NCBI RefSeq assembly: GCF_024713975.1
Contig: NC_091099.1
Location: 3,437,001 to 3,501,000, forward strand
Direction: 5' to 3'
DNA length: 64,000 nt
Source of the DNA: Paralichthys olivaceus
Taxonomy: Eukaryota; Chordata; Actinopteri; Pleuronectiformes; Paralichthyidae
The translations under genes were made by a program, and so were the position numbers. Under the pieces are notes generated by a model. The model did no database searches and was not told where the DNA came from. It saw nothing but the letters and a program-made list of their open reading frames with translations. Position 1 is the first letter of the stretch. Each line of letters opens with the position of its first letter. Below, piece after piece: positions 12,091-24,392 of this stretch.

Positions 12091-12635
12091 TTGGGATTTT
12101 ATAAAACATTTTCTAACCTTTATTTAGCCAGGAAGATCCCATTGAGATGAGTAAACTGTTGTTTTTTTTAACGGAGACATATAGCACAGTTTAAAACATG
12201 TAGTTAAAGACACAAAGCTCACGAGAAAACAAGATCAACCTAACCAAACAACAGCCTGGAGCACAACAAAACTAAACTAAAACTATGTAGATTCAAAGGT
12301 GCAGCTTGACATTTGTTGTAAAGTAAACATTCTTCTATAAACGGACTGTGTGTGAATAGTTATTGCACCGTGTGAGTATCAGTTGTCCAAACAGGAAGGG
12401 AAACATATGTGCAGAGGGTTGTTAGTCGTGGGTTGACTGCAAATTTAGGAACCTGATGGTAGAAACCAGCCAGATCTTATAGTCGTTTATTGGACCCTGA
12501 CTGCAGTTCTGTCACCCTGGTTTTTAAAGGCATACAAGGGAGATTCATTTGCTGATAGTGAGGGTGTTAGACTAGGGAATGCATGGTGCCGATGAGTGTC
12601 CTCATTAAGATGGAAGTACAAAAGTATGTGTGTGA

Positions 12636-12669
<34 letters not shown>

Positions 12670-12781
12670 GTGAACTAGTTGTTTTTGCTTTATTCGTAAT
12701 GTTCTGCAGAAGTTGCAGATTTAATCTTTTATCAAAAGTTGCAGATTTAATATTTGCCCTCCTCCTTCCTCTCTCTCTCTC

Positions 12782-12830
<49 letters not shown>
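12782..12830. repeat. (TG)n microsatellite
   Basis: TG array with one interruption, about 260 bp upstream of the pnp start codon. Confidence 0.95.
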
Positions 12831-12832
<2 letters not shown>

Positions 12833-12914
12833 GTGCACGCGTCAGTGAGCTGCTCATTCTGCTGGAAAACTGGATTTAGTCTCCTGCCAGAGGCCCCGCC
12901 CCCCTGCCAGAGCG

Positions 12915-12946
<32 letters not shown>
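12915..12946. repeat. Poly-C run of about 32 nt
   Basis: An unbroken C homopolymer in the proximal pnp promoter. The exact length may be an assembly or sequencing artefact. Confidence 0.9.
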
Positions 12947-12948
<2 letters not shown>

Positions 12949-12962
12949 TGTCCAGTACGCGC

Positions 12963-12970
12963 TGACGTCA
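12963..12970 (+). promoter_or_regulatory. Perfect palindromic CRE (TGACGTCA) upstream of pnp
   Basis: A full consensus CREB/ATF site lies 121 bp 5' of the pnp start codon and just downstream of the poly-C run, inside a GC-rich stretch typical of a TATA-less promoter. The sequence match is exact; use of the site is inferred from its position. Confidence 0.6.
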
Positions 12971-13090
12971 GTGCGCAGCGTGACCTCGGCAGTCTCCATC
13001 CTCCGTCACCTCCACGAGAGAAGCGTCCGTCAGCAGCGACACGAACCCGGGTCTGATCCACACCGCTGTCCCGCTCCTCGTCTGGAAGCT

Positions 13091-14354
13091 ATGGAGGCTG
13101 CGTCCTGCTCATCCAGCAGGTGAGAACCGCGGGATCAGAACGCACGAGACGGCTAAACTGACATCGGGCATTTTGTTCTATCTGACAAGAGCAGAAGGTT
13201 TATTATGAGGCTTTATTCTAAGGATTACACCTCTCTGACGTCCTCAGGTGGGATTCACTTTAAATCCAGTTCGTGCATTTTACGCACGAAGAATTCCTCT
13301 CTATAATTAAAATGTCTGCGCAGTCAACAGGTCGCTGCTGTGCTTCTGCTTCAGCTTAGCAACAGCTCAGGCTGCTCAGAAACGCTGTGTGTTTTTGTTC
13401 CCCCGGGGACGTGCTGCCATGTGTCCGCCAAACTGTGAGGCTCCGAACCGGGAGGAGGGAGGAGGGAGGAGGGGAGGCCGGGTCCTGCTCCGCTTCTCGC
13501 TCCGGCCGCTGAATACTAAATTCCGGCAGCACCGCGGACAGCTCCCGGCCTGAGAGAGCCAGAGACAGGGGGGAGGGAGGAGGGAGGGAGGAGGGGGGAC
13601 CACTTCCTGTTTCATAACAACACAGGCTGCTGAGTATGTGACCTGCAGTATTAGTCTTATACTGACTGGAGGACAATAAGAAAAAAGAATACAAACATCA
13701 AGCTCGTTCATTGTGGCACAGGAATAAAGATTAAACACAAAATTAGAGATTGAACACAAAAGATAAAAGAGGAGCATTGAGAATACAGACTAGCTTACAT
13801 TAAAATATATTTATTTGATAGCTGTAAGTTGTTTGTCTGTTCACGCACTCAACAGTTCACATATAGATATCAGTCATATGTCCTGAATTCTTCTGTGAGA
13901 AATCAAGCAAAATGTTGAAAAACAAACTCTCTTTCAATGTTAATGAAATTAAATTTCCTGGATCCGTCCCCTGATCCAGATCTGCACCAAAAATGTAATG
14001 TTTCCTGACCCATACAGCAAAACTGAGAAACTCCACCACGCTTCATGGTAATTCCTCCAGTTGTTTTCACAAAATCTTTCTTACAAACTAACAAACCGAC
14101 CATCAGAGAGATTGGACCTGTTGATCTTCACAAAGAATGTTCACACACCTTTCACCTAAAGATATTTGCTTTTTAAACGAACCAGTCGGGGTAGTTTTTA
14201 TCTACATTACTGTGGAAAGATGATCTGAATATTCTATACAAATGTTGGATTGTACTGACTTCAATGTTTGGTTCGTTCTCATTCAACAGGTTATAATAAC
14301 TTTCAAGCTTTTCATGATAAAATCTCTAAGTTACATTCACTCATTTTCAACAGT

Positions 14355-14388
<34 letters not shown>

Positions 14389-17300
14389 TGCTGCCATGAC
14401 CACCTGAAGTAATTCTTCAGGTTGAAGAACAATGTCTGTTACTGACAGACTGGCAATGACAACCACCGTCTGTGCTGTAGGATGAAATCAGTCCTACTGA
14501 TTTTATAGAAAACAGAAATACGCCTCCTATTATCGCCTCCTTTTTCCCTCCTGTCTGTCTGTTGGTTTGTGTGTTTGTTAATTAGCAAGATTACACAAAC
14601 AACTACTGGACAGATTATTATTGGTGGAGGAATGAGGTACAGGTCAGGACAGAACCCATTAAAGTTTGGTGTGGACGTTTCTTCAACATGGTGTCAAATA
14701 TTTACCTTGTATTTTCTTTTTAGCTTGAATGTAATAAGAAAACCATATGGAAACACCCTGCAGCTGCTCTGTTACTAGTACTTAGTCATCATAACTTGTT
14801 TGGAGTTTCTGTAACTCCATTTCAGGATATTCCAGTAAAACCAGTTGCATAAAAACTTTTGTGAACTTATCTCTTGTGCAAAAACCAAACTCCCTTTTCC
14901 TGTTTGTAGGAGCTTAACTATTTCCCAGTTGTTGAAACAACAGCTGAACCTCCTTTATGTTTGCTGTTCATCAATATACTCTCTTATTAAATCTAGTGTT
15001 GTCATCGTTACATAATAATAATGTAAATCTTCTTTATATATTGTTTGGTTTTTCTTTTTTATAACTTCTACATACTTTATATTTCAAATTTATTTTAGTA
15101 CAATTGCCGAATTCAAAACCGTCCTCGGCTGATAAACACGCCTCAAACACAAGTGGAATCCACACTGTCTTTCCCCCCACACACACTACACACATTCACA
15201 CTGTGAAGCTTAAATATTTTATGGGTAGAGACAAAGACGTGCTGCTTCATCAGAGATAAAGTTTAGTGATATTTTTAATAAAGCATTTTGTTCGGTTATT
15301 TTCAGATACAGTTATGAGGAGTACAAAGAGACCGCAGAGTGGCTGAGGGACCACACGGAGCAGCGGCCTAGAGTGGCCATCATCTGTGGCTCAGGCCTGG
15401 GCAGTCTGGCCGATCTGCTGCAAAACAAGACTGTCTTCCATTATAAGGACATCCCTCATTTCCCCATTAGCACCGGTACGTCGTCTCTGTCCATTGCATT
15501 TTATTAGAAAAGCACCATCAGTGTTATGACACAGCTTGTACCAGCTCGCAGCTCATTCTGTCTGTGTAATCGTGCAGTACCGGGTCATGCCGGTCAGCTG
15601 GTGTTCGGGAGTCTGCAGGGCTGCGACTGCGTCTGTATGCAGGGGCGATTCCACTTCTACGAGGGCTACGACATACAAACGGTAAGATGCAGCGTGTAAA
15701 GTATAAAGTGTACGACGGCGCTGAGTACACCTCTGTGCTTTTAACTGAAATGGTAAATGATTTGTACCTGTGTCATCCGTCAAAAGACAAAAAGCATTCG
15801 CAGTCTCGATTCAACCTGACACCAACCTGCATGTCTTTGGATCATGTGAGGAAGCAGGAGAACCCGGAGAAGATCAACGCAAGCACGGGAAAAACATACA
15901 AACTTGTCAGAGAGACTTTATCAATACTACAGGCCCCAAAGCATATAGTGCAGTGTTTGAGTAGCTACCTGAACAGGAAACCAGAGTGTGAGGCTTAATA
16001 ATCATCAGCTGCAGAACATTTACACAAGCAGATGAGTAAGGGCTTCTGGTTTGGCCTGAGGACTTTCTGTGGAAAGTGTCAGTGACTGATCAGACAGCGT
16101 GAGGGACGGTGCAGGAAGTCAACATCAGACGCTGACATTTGCTGATTAGCATATCCCCAAAAACAAAACAAACAAAAACTAAGTGTAAGACAAGTTGCAA
16201 TTTAGATTTTGACCTCATGGAGTTGAACAAGTTGAACTATTTCACAGAATAAGTGAAGCCAGTTTTACTAAAACAGTGCTTGATGGATTGTAAATACATA
16301 ATTTCTCCTGAATTTCTGTCCCCAGTCAACGTCCCTCTGCATTTCCAAACCTTGCTGATGTAGCTGATATTGGTTCCAGGATAAGTGAACTGCAGCACGA
16401 AGTTTAAACTCTGACTTTGTCGATCACTTTGAGAAAAGTATTAACAGCGTCTGCGGGCGGAGGCCTAATCTTTAAACTGTGGAGGTGAGCACAAACTCAC
16501 TTTATTATTCTTGTCACAGCAGGAGCCTCTTTGCGAGACTCAATTGATTTTGTGCCTCATTACTTTAAAGAACTTTCTGTTCCTCACTGGCTGTGGATAG
16601 AGTTTGACTAAATGCAACTAATTGTTGTTTGAATTCAACTTTTTATAACTCATTAGATCAAATTTTAATCCTCAGTTTTGTCATTCTATCATAAAAAGTC
16701 GTATAAAATTTGTCTGCCTCTGTTTTTTGTCCAGAGCTTGACAGACCGTGGTTTATTGCACAACTCGGGCTAACAATTTACAAAGTGCGTTGAATGATCA
16801 TGTGATGACAGTGAGAAAACAGGATGGCCGACGGCCTTTGCCCCATGGAGACACTGCTTCCTGGTTCAATCACCAGCTATGATGTTCCACCTCCGCTTAA
16901 ATCATCCACATAATTCCACTGAATCATAAAATACGGTTTTATACAAACATTAATATAGAAGGACGGAGGCTTTGTTGGAATTTTAAACAAAATCATACTC
17001 CGATCAGAGAAGTGACTAATATACTGTTGTATAAAAATAATCTTTAAGCAGTAATAATGTCTTTTTACAGGTATAGTGTAAAATGTGTTGTCACACTTTT
17101 TGGAAAACAAACCAACTCACCATTTGCAGCTCAAGGAATCTACTGATGATTCTTCTATTACACAACACAGCTCACAATCCTCACGTTTTCAGTCTCTAGC
17201 GAGGCCACAAGTCCAGTGTAACACACTAAATGATACGCACATGATATGCATTTAAATAGAGGCAGGTTTTCACAGACGTATCAGTTTCTAGGTTTAGTTG

Positions 17301-18513
17301 ACCTGATATATAAAATTTTTTAAAATATATATATTCTCCTGATCCAAATCAATGGAACTCTAATTTAGATCAAACGCTCTCATGTTTCATACTGACAGCA
17401 CTCACCTTATCAGGAAACCTGGGCACTATAAACATTTCTGCTTCAACAGGCTAAAGATTTTTATTTCAACTTATACACACGTGTTATAGGAAAAAAGCAT
17501 TTTTCAAATGTGACTGCGGAATTTACGGGTAATTTATAAAGGTTTTGCATAGAAACACAACTGTTTCAGACATCAGCAATCATCAAAATCCTGGAGTTCA
17601 CTGACATCACCGCACGCAGACGCTGTCCCATTTAAATTGCTGCTTTCTCCTGTGGTGCGTTTTATCAAGACAGTAAAAGAAGAATATTGTTTGTCTCTCC
17701 AGGTGACGTTCCCAGTGCGAGTCTTCCACCTGCTGGGTGTGGACACCCTGATTGTGACAAATGCTTGCGGTGGACTCAACTCCACCTACAGCGTGGGAGA
17801 CATCATGCTCATTAAGGATCACATCAACATGCCGGGCTTTGCAGGGCAGAACCCGCTCTGTGGCCCCAATGATAAGAGGTGCAGCACAAACACAAAGGCA
17901 GGAATATGAAAGTGAAAGTGACACGTTCCTGAATCCAATTCTTTTCTTTCTTATGACTCCAGGTTTGGAGAACGTTTCCCTTGCATGTCCGATGCATATG
18001 ACCGAGAGTTGATGGCTCTGGCCAAGCAAACAGCAGCGGAGCAGGGCTGCGACAGCTTCCTGCAGGAGGGAGTTTACTGCATGGTGGTTGGGCCGTCATT
18101 TGAGACCATTGCAGAGTGCAGAGCTCTGAGGACGCTGGGCGCTGACACTGTGGGTTAGTACAGCTGCCTGCTGCTCACACAGAGGGATCCTGATATGTTG
18201 TGGGAAAGCCTCTTTATGGTGCATCTGCAAAAGGAGATGAACTGTGTGTGAATATATTATTCAGATGAGAGCAGATAATGCATTCTGGAGCATATGAGCA
18301 TGTGGTTTTTATCTGCAGTATCCCCCTGTGGAATAGCCAAACCTTAGGTTGTGGTCTTAGGTTCAGTAATCAGACATTCAGAGAGGCTCATCCTCTATAA
18401 CCTGCAAACAGTTTTCAGAGGGTCCATTTGGAAGTGCAGTTTTAAAGCTGGATTCATGTTGCACAGCTGGCACCTTACGTGACACGACTGTATGATGAGC
18501 TAAAGTTAAGGAA

Positions 18514-18545
<32 letters not shown>

Positions 18546-19182
18546 ATTTCCATCGGTGTTTCTACTTTCTTTAACATTGTGAGGTTGGACATTTTTTTAT
18601 ATTTTAATTAATGGATGTTAATGTATCAGGCTCATTGAGGTATTTTATATCTATGGGTGTATGTGAATTTAGTGCAGCTGGATTTTATCACCTATAAATG
18701 TGAAGATAGAGGCAATAGCTTTTTATTTACAGCTTACAGCCTATACATGTATCTCAGTCTAATCTGGGTTCAGGCTGTTTACATGCAATGGGGAATACAT
18801 GAATAAACCAGAGACTACATCACTTCACTGCAGATCAAACAGACAGAACAAGCCCTGCAGAAGCATGTGAAATGATTCAGCCGTCAGTCTGTGGATGACG
18901 AATTATAATACAGTCAAGTTTAAAGTTTAATGGAAGTGCAATAATACTAAATCACAGTTCTTAATATTTATCTCTCCTCCTCCAGGTATGAGCACAGTCC
19001 CCGAGGTAGTGGTGGCTCGTCATTGCGGCTTGCGTGTCCTGGGTCTGTCCCTCGTCACCAACATTGCCGTGACAGATTATGACAGCCATGAGAAGGCAAA
19101 CCACGAGGAGGTGCTGAAGACCACCCAGTATCGAGCCCAGGACCTGGAGAGGCTTGTCACCCACATCATCGCCAAGATCTAG
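13091..19182 (+). CDS. pnp: Purine nucleoside phosphorylase (trimeric PNP family)
   Basis: Cytosolic enzyme that splits inosine and guanosine with phosphate into hypoxanthine or guanine plus ribose 1-phosphate (purine salvage; in fish also linked to guanine supply for iridophores). Exons: 13091-13119, 15306-15475, 15578-15681, 17703-17878, 17963-18153 and 18986-19182; 867 coding bases, 288 aa, against 289 in human. Catalytic and binding residues are present with a constant +6 offset from human numbering: Ser39 (GSGLG), His70, Arg90, His92, Tyr94, Phe206-Glu207, Met225, Asn249 and His263. Oddities: the TNAAGGL loop reads TNACGGL (Cys123), and the residue after Asn249 is Ile rather than human Lys. 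Start chosen as the ATG ending in the SSR donor codon that joins the conserved YSYEEY exon. Fish carry several PNP paralogues; which one this is cannot be decided here. Confidence 0.95.
13450..13598 (+). other. Two G-quadruplex-type tracts in pnp intron 1
   Basis: GGGAGGAGGGAGGAGGGAGG-type runs at about 13450-13482 and 13568-13598 each contain four or more G3 blocks with short loops on the coding strand, 330-510 bp downstream of the start codon. Such motifs are common near promoters; folding is a prediction only. Confidence 0.55.
14357..14387. repeat. (TG)n microsatellite
   Basis: About 15 units, in pnp intron 1. Confidence 0.95.
18517..18549. repeat. (AT)n palindromic run
   Basis: Alternating AT with a central TTT, self-complementary, in the last pnp intron. 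Confidence 0.9.
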
Positions 19183-19671
19183 GGCTGTTGGCACCAAACA
19201 AAAAGATGTGCATCCTTGCAGAAAGAGGCTTGGGGATAGTGGTGGATATACTGTAGCTTTGAATGAAAGATTTAAATGTGTGTGCAGATGGTGAGATGTA
19301 CATGTTGGGATGAATAGGTTGATATGTATTGTATCACAGGGTAATGATGGGACTGAGTGAGAAGCTAGTGACCATAGAGGAGCCAGTTAGCCATTGTTCT
19401 ACATGTCTTAAGAAAAAGTAAGGTTTGCTTTTATTCGTTTGGTCCAGTCAGTAAAAAATGTGCTGACCATCAGTAATTCAGACCATTTGAACAGTTAAAT
19501 AGAAAGTAAAACCAACAAAGGGTGTTTCACAGACAGACCACACCAAGCCTTGATTTTGCCTGTGGTCGCCATGGTGAGAACTGTACTCTGCCGCGGCTTT
19601 AACCACACCTGACAATTACGACACGTGTCTGCAGCACCTTTAATGTGACTCATGAGGTGTTGACACCATCT

Positions 19672-19790
19672 ATCCATTATCCATACCCCTTATCCAGGTT
19701 GCACCGGGGGTAATCCCAGCATGCATAGGGTGAGAGGCGGGGTGCATCCTGGACAGGGTGGTGTGCAGAGGCAGAGATTTCCAGAGCAGC
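19672..19790. repeat. ATCCATTATC-type teleost repeat, fragment
   Basis: Contains 'catctatccattatccata', 'gtaatcccagcatgcat' and 'gagaggcggggtgcatcctg', hallmarks of a very common teleost repeat. Related fragments lie at about 27326-27390 and 44690-44930. Confidence 0.7.
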
Positions 19791-21147
19791 TAAAGGCTCC
19801 GGGCTCCCATAGTGTTGAATTTAAATGTATAGACTGACAGAGGAATGCAGCCGAGGGAGAGCTTAGGGCTAAGAAGGAGGTGAAGAGAGGGAGGAGGTCT
19901 GATAGGTGTGGGGGAGTATTGGCATTTTGTCCACTGCCATCTTAGTTTTTTGATTTATGTTTGCAGGAGCAGGGGGTGGAGCCTGACTGAGCGCTCGAGG
20001 TCACTGCACGTCGCTGTCAATCACAAGGTTTCCACACCCTAATCCATAAAGTGCTCAATCGTCTATTTGACTCTAAATCGACCACGTGAGAGAATACAGG
20101 TTTCAAGCACTTCTGCATCAGCTTCACTTTCCAGAACCAAAGTTAACGTGCATTTTTATGTTGAATATGAAGGTTTGAGGGGTCAGATTTGGTGCAGAGT
20201 TTATTGAGGTGTCAGTAACAGTGAGTTTCTGCTCTTGACATGTTAGCAGGCATCGTTTAATCATGTAGAGACGTGAATCAACATATGAGAAGCTAATTGG
20301 CGAGTACAGAATGTTTTTTTTGTTCAAGAATAAGATCATTGGGACTAACTGGCTCTTACTTTTTATTGTTCTGTGATCGCTTAATATTAATATATATATA
20401 TATACTATATAATACATAATATACCTATTTTAGCTAAAAATCTAATTAGTGTTATTAACCTGAATTAAGCCCTGTCAGATTAAGGAAAGCTCTGAATTGT
20501 ATTCATATAATATGTCAGATGATTTATATAGAAGTCTAATCATACACCAAAATATAAATAAATGTATAGCCTATATAATCTGAAAGGATCTGTTTTCTTT
20601 GCACAACAAAAGACCATTACACTGTAATATCAGGGAACCAGCCAGAGAACCTACAGTTTTCAATCTTCTCTGTGCTGATCAGGAAGCTCCTGCCAGGTTC
20701 TCTTGACCGTCTCATTCATTAGAGCTGGAGAGGCACGAGAAACCCCAGATCAGCAATCCACCTCGTAAACCATTTGTATCAGGCTTAACATCCAGATGCT
20801 AATGGAAGCCTTAAAGGGGAATTCCGCTCTGAATGAAGCCCCCCTGTATGGAAATGTAAAATCTGTAGCCGCTTCAAACACGATAAACAGGAAAGCTTGT
20901 TATTCACACACAAGGGAATTCATTCTAACGTAAAGAAATGTTATAGAAACGTATTTTTAACTACCATTCTTTCTGTTTTCCTGTGGAGATAACAGCAAAT
21001 GTTGCATTTCCTTGTTGGTCGTCCGTTGTCTTTAATCTTATTTACATGTCCAGGTTAGAATCAAATGTTCTTCCTCAGTTCATTTACATGCTGTCAAATA
21101 AAAACTTTCAGGTGACATCTGGACACTGTTGTTTTCTGGCACGGATT

Positions 21148-21159
21148 CACACACACACA

Positions 21160-21195
<36 letters not shown>

Positions 21196-21307
21196 TTCCT
21201 GACCATCCACCTTCTCTGTGGGTGAATATTGTTTGTGTATGGAAATGTCACGTCTGTGTGTCTCATGAAAAAAACACTCCGGGGTAATCCCACCCAACCC
21301 CCAGTAC

Positions 21308-21351
<44 letters not shown>

Positions 21352-21404
21352 TCTATCTATTGTTGTGAGGACAATCATTGGCATAATGCAGTCCCTATAG
21401 CCCC

Positions 21405-21442
<38 letters not shown>
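21148..21442. repeat. Cluster of three (CA)n arrays
   Basis: Arrays at about 21148-21191, 21311-21348 and 21407-21442. Between the last two lies a fragment of the TGAGGACA teleost repeat (ending at the third array). Confidence 0.93.
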
Positions 21443-21447
<5 letters not shown>

Positions 21448-22744
21448 TAATAACACACAGAGACACACACCTCATCAACACATCCACACTCTCTCTCAAT
21501 CCTTCACCAGAACAAGCATCAAACAGATGAAGACGTTGTGACATTGAGACGAAGTGGAAATGACTGTTCCGTGCTCCGCTCCCCTTCTGTTACATAATTG
21601 ATCCACATACAGCGCGTCGAGGTGCAGCCCACTGTGGAACTGAAATATTAATACAAATGAAGCAGGCGGCCTGACGACACAAACACAGCAGCCGTGGATC
21701 ATATCTACACACATTCACGCCTCAGATTCACAATAAAAAGTGAGCGTCTAGCACAGATATGCATGAGGGAGGCTCGTGGAAGGCTCGCTGCTTTAAAAGG
21801 AGGGAAGTGGACGACAGGACGAGCAGATGAAGACAGAACGTAGTAATGACTAAAGGGAATAGGAGAGGAGAATGAAGTGTGTTTGACTCGGCAGCTCCCC
21901 CGCAGGCTGGCAACAGGCCTCGTTTGTAATGCAATGTTGATCCATCTATTGTCGCCGTGCCAACCGAGCCCAGCTCCCGCTATTGATTATTAAAGGGTGA
22001 AAAGAGAAGCTGAGGAAATAGTTCTGCTGAGTTCACACTCTGAGAAAAACCATCATAAGCCGTCTCACTCACAAACACACACACACACACACACAGCTGC
22101 TCCTGTGCACTGTCATGTGCCGGACCTTTAATGAGACGGCTCTGCTCCTGTTAGTGAATGTGACTTTTACAAGTGTGAGAAAAAAAGAGGTTGTGAGGGA
22201 ACGTCTCTGCTGACTTTCACACGCTGCCTCCAAAGGCAGTTGGCTGCCAGCAGCGTGTCAGCACTGTACGAGCGAGCTGCAAGGTGGATGTGGAAAATTA
22301 CCGCTCCACCTCAGAGGCGATGTGACGGGTCAGGGTTCAACTCTGCGTCCAAGAGCACGATGGGGCCAACTTGGTCCATCTGGATGATGATAATTATTGT
22401 ATTTGCCTGCACCATCGCAGCCTCGGAGGAGGTACTGACCTTTAGCACTGAAATGACAAGATGCCAACATCCAGCAGTGCACAGACACACGTGTCAGTTA
22501 GTCTTGATATGATGACAGAACATTACTGAAAGTTAAAATCTAACGTACACGAGGAACATCGGATTTCAACACATGTTAACTCAACAAGCTGCCAGTACTT
22601 TACACTGCAGGAGGAACCAGAGGACGACACTCAGCTGGGATGGGATCAGCTTTCAACAATACACCTCCTAGCACCTCAAGCTTACTGTTGCTCACCATGA
22701 TATGAGTTTGTCATATGATCGTATTAAACCTGACCAACTTTTCA

Positions 22745-22970
22745 TGTACTAGGTTGGTGTGACAGTGGTTAGCACCTTATCCTCACAACAAATATGTTCC
22801 TGGTTTCAAACCTGCTGGCTGACCAGTGTGTTGTGTGGCGTTTACACGCCATTGAATCAATCAATCACATTTTATTCGTAAAGCCCATATTCACAAATTA
22901 CAGTTTGTCTCATCGGGCTGAACAAGGTGCAACATCCTCTGGAGGAAAACTCCCAAAAAACCCTGATAAC
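22745..22970. repeat. Teleost repeat fragments
   Basis: 22745-22830 includes 'gtgacagtggttagcacctt' and 'tcctggtttcaaacc', part of the same family as the copy near 44.9 kb. 22853-22970 includes 'attcgtaaagcccatattca', 'gtttgtctcatcgggctgaa' and 'aaaactcccaaaaaaccctg', another common teleost repeat. The second abuts the nested inverted repeat. Confidence 0.65.
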
Positions 22971-22974
22971 AGTT

Positions 22975-23194
22975 TGTGGAGGCCGCTGCAGTTCACCTTC
23001 ACCTGGAGCAGAGGATCAAGCAGCGCAGGTGAGAGCCGTTAGCTGCTTGATCCTCTGGTAGAAGAGGCAGCAGCAGAGCAAGGAGGACTCAGACTCAGAA
23101 CTCTTTTCTACCAGAGGATCAAGCAGCTAACGGCTCTCACCTGCGCTGCTTGATCCTCTGGTCCAGGTGAAGGTGCACTGCAGCAGCCTCCACA
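22975..23194. repeat. Nested inverted repeat (89-bp arms, 42-bp spacer)
   Basis: Left arm 22975-23063 and right arm 23106-23194 are reverse complements with about three mismatches. Inside each arm the 15-mer agaggatcaagcagc and its reverse complement also face each other (23010-23024/23042-23056 and 23113-23127/23145-23159), so the 15-mer occurs four times in alternating orientation. The whole could fold as one long hairpin or as two smaller ones (a cruciform). Confidence 0.93.
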
Positions 23195-24056
23195 CAGGGG
23201 AACAAAGATTTGGTTTGCAGCTGATTAAACTGGCTCCAAAACAAATGAATGCAGGTTTGAGTTTTTTTTAAATATGAAATCAAAAAGATGATCAAGCTGT
23301 TTTTACACCGTCACATTGTGTGAAACCTAATTTAATCTCAGATGTCACGATAACATTTTGACACATCACAGCAGGAAATGCACGGACGTAATTTACGACA
23401 TTAATTAATAACCATTTAGTTCATCCTGACCCGGAACCCTGGTTTTGTGCTTACTTGCACATTGGCACGATTTACTAGACAAGCAAATGGAACAGAGCCA
23501 TTGTTAATGCTGTTAATTACAACTGCAGTCCAAATGCCATGACAAATCAAAATGTCTCTGTAGAAATCAGCCTCTGCAGAGCTTGTGAAGAACTCCCAGC
23601 GTTCCTCAGACCCACACAGGTCAACTGAAAAGTGCCAGGAACATTTTTCAATATTCATATGTGTCTTTCTGCAGATTTCATCCAGCAGCAGGAACATGCT
23701 TCCAGGGATACTTGCCCTCGTGCTCATTACACTCTTATTACTTCATCCTCAACATTATCGCCTCCTGCAGTAAATGAGTAGAAGAAATACACTTGAGCAG
23801 GTTTTTTTTTTTTATGCTCACTCTCCTAATAGGATCTGTGGCTTTGGCTGCCTCTCTATGACCATTAATGGAAAAGTTTCTCCCTCTTTTTCTCCAGAAT
23901 TTACATTTATTATGTGGGTTAATCACTGCAGGCTGGAGGCAGTGTGGGGAAGATGATTAGCCAGTGAGTTCTAATTAAGTCTGTGAAGCCTCACACACTG
24001 TAGACGGGCTCCGGGAGCTGCACGCTTAGATACACACACAGATGTAAGGGGAAGGA

Positions 24057-24060
<4 letters not shown>

Positions 24061-24087
<27 letters not shown>
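24061..24087. repeat. (CA)n microsatellite
   Basis: About 13 units of AC. Confidence 0.95.
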
Positions 24088-24088
<1 letters not shown>

Positions 24089-24196
24089 GCACTAAATACA
24101 GGGATGCATAATATTGAGATACTGGATCATACTTGGTACATGTGATGATGCAATAATGAAACGGTCTTCAAACTTACACACACACACATCACACTT

Positions 24197-24392
24197 CTAT
24201 ACTAATGAGGACACTCACTGACATACATTCCCTGGCCCCTTACCTGAACCATCCAAACTAAATGCCTAACCCTAACCTAAATCTAATCCTAACCCTGAAA
24301 CCAAGTCTTTACTTCCTAACAGCCCACTGGAAAAGTTAGGACCAGTTAAAATGTCCTCACTCTAAATGTTTAAAACGGTCCTCACACAGATA
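24197..24392. repeat. TGAGGACA-type teleost repeat with telomere-like segment
   Basis: Begins with 'aatgaggacactcactgaca', passes through 'cctaaccctaacctaaat' and 'ccaagtctttacttcct', and ends near 'aaaatgtcctcactctaaat'. This is the fullest copy of the family in the window. The CCTAA repeats are part of the element and not a telomere. Confidence 0.75.

Larger units (their letters stand above)
10381..12914. other. hydin-pnp intergenic region
   Basis: No gene is visible. It contains a (CT)n(GT)n compound array at 11038-11113, a fragment of the TGAGGACA teleost repeat near 11940-12090, a (GA)n run at 12642-12669 and a (GT)n array at 12782-12830. The two genes on either side are transcribed away from each other. 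Confidence 0.7.

Noticed and set aside
15687-15998. 103-codon frame after pnp exon 3
   Set aside because: It begins at the splice donor of exon 3 and reads into intron sequence; conserved PNP sequence resumes at 17703.
24262-24300. Telomere-like CCTAACCCTAACC stretch
   Set aside because: It is an internal part of a dispersed teleost repeat with flanking family sequence on both sides, not an interstitial telomere array.
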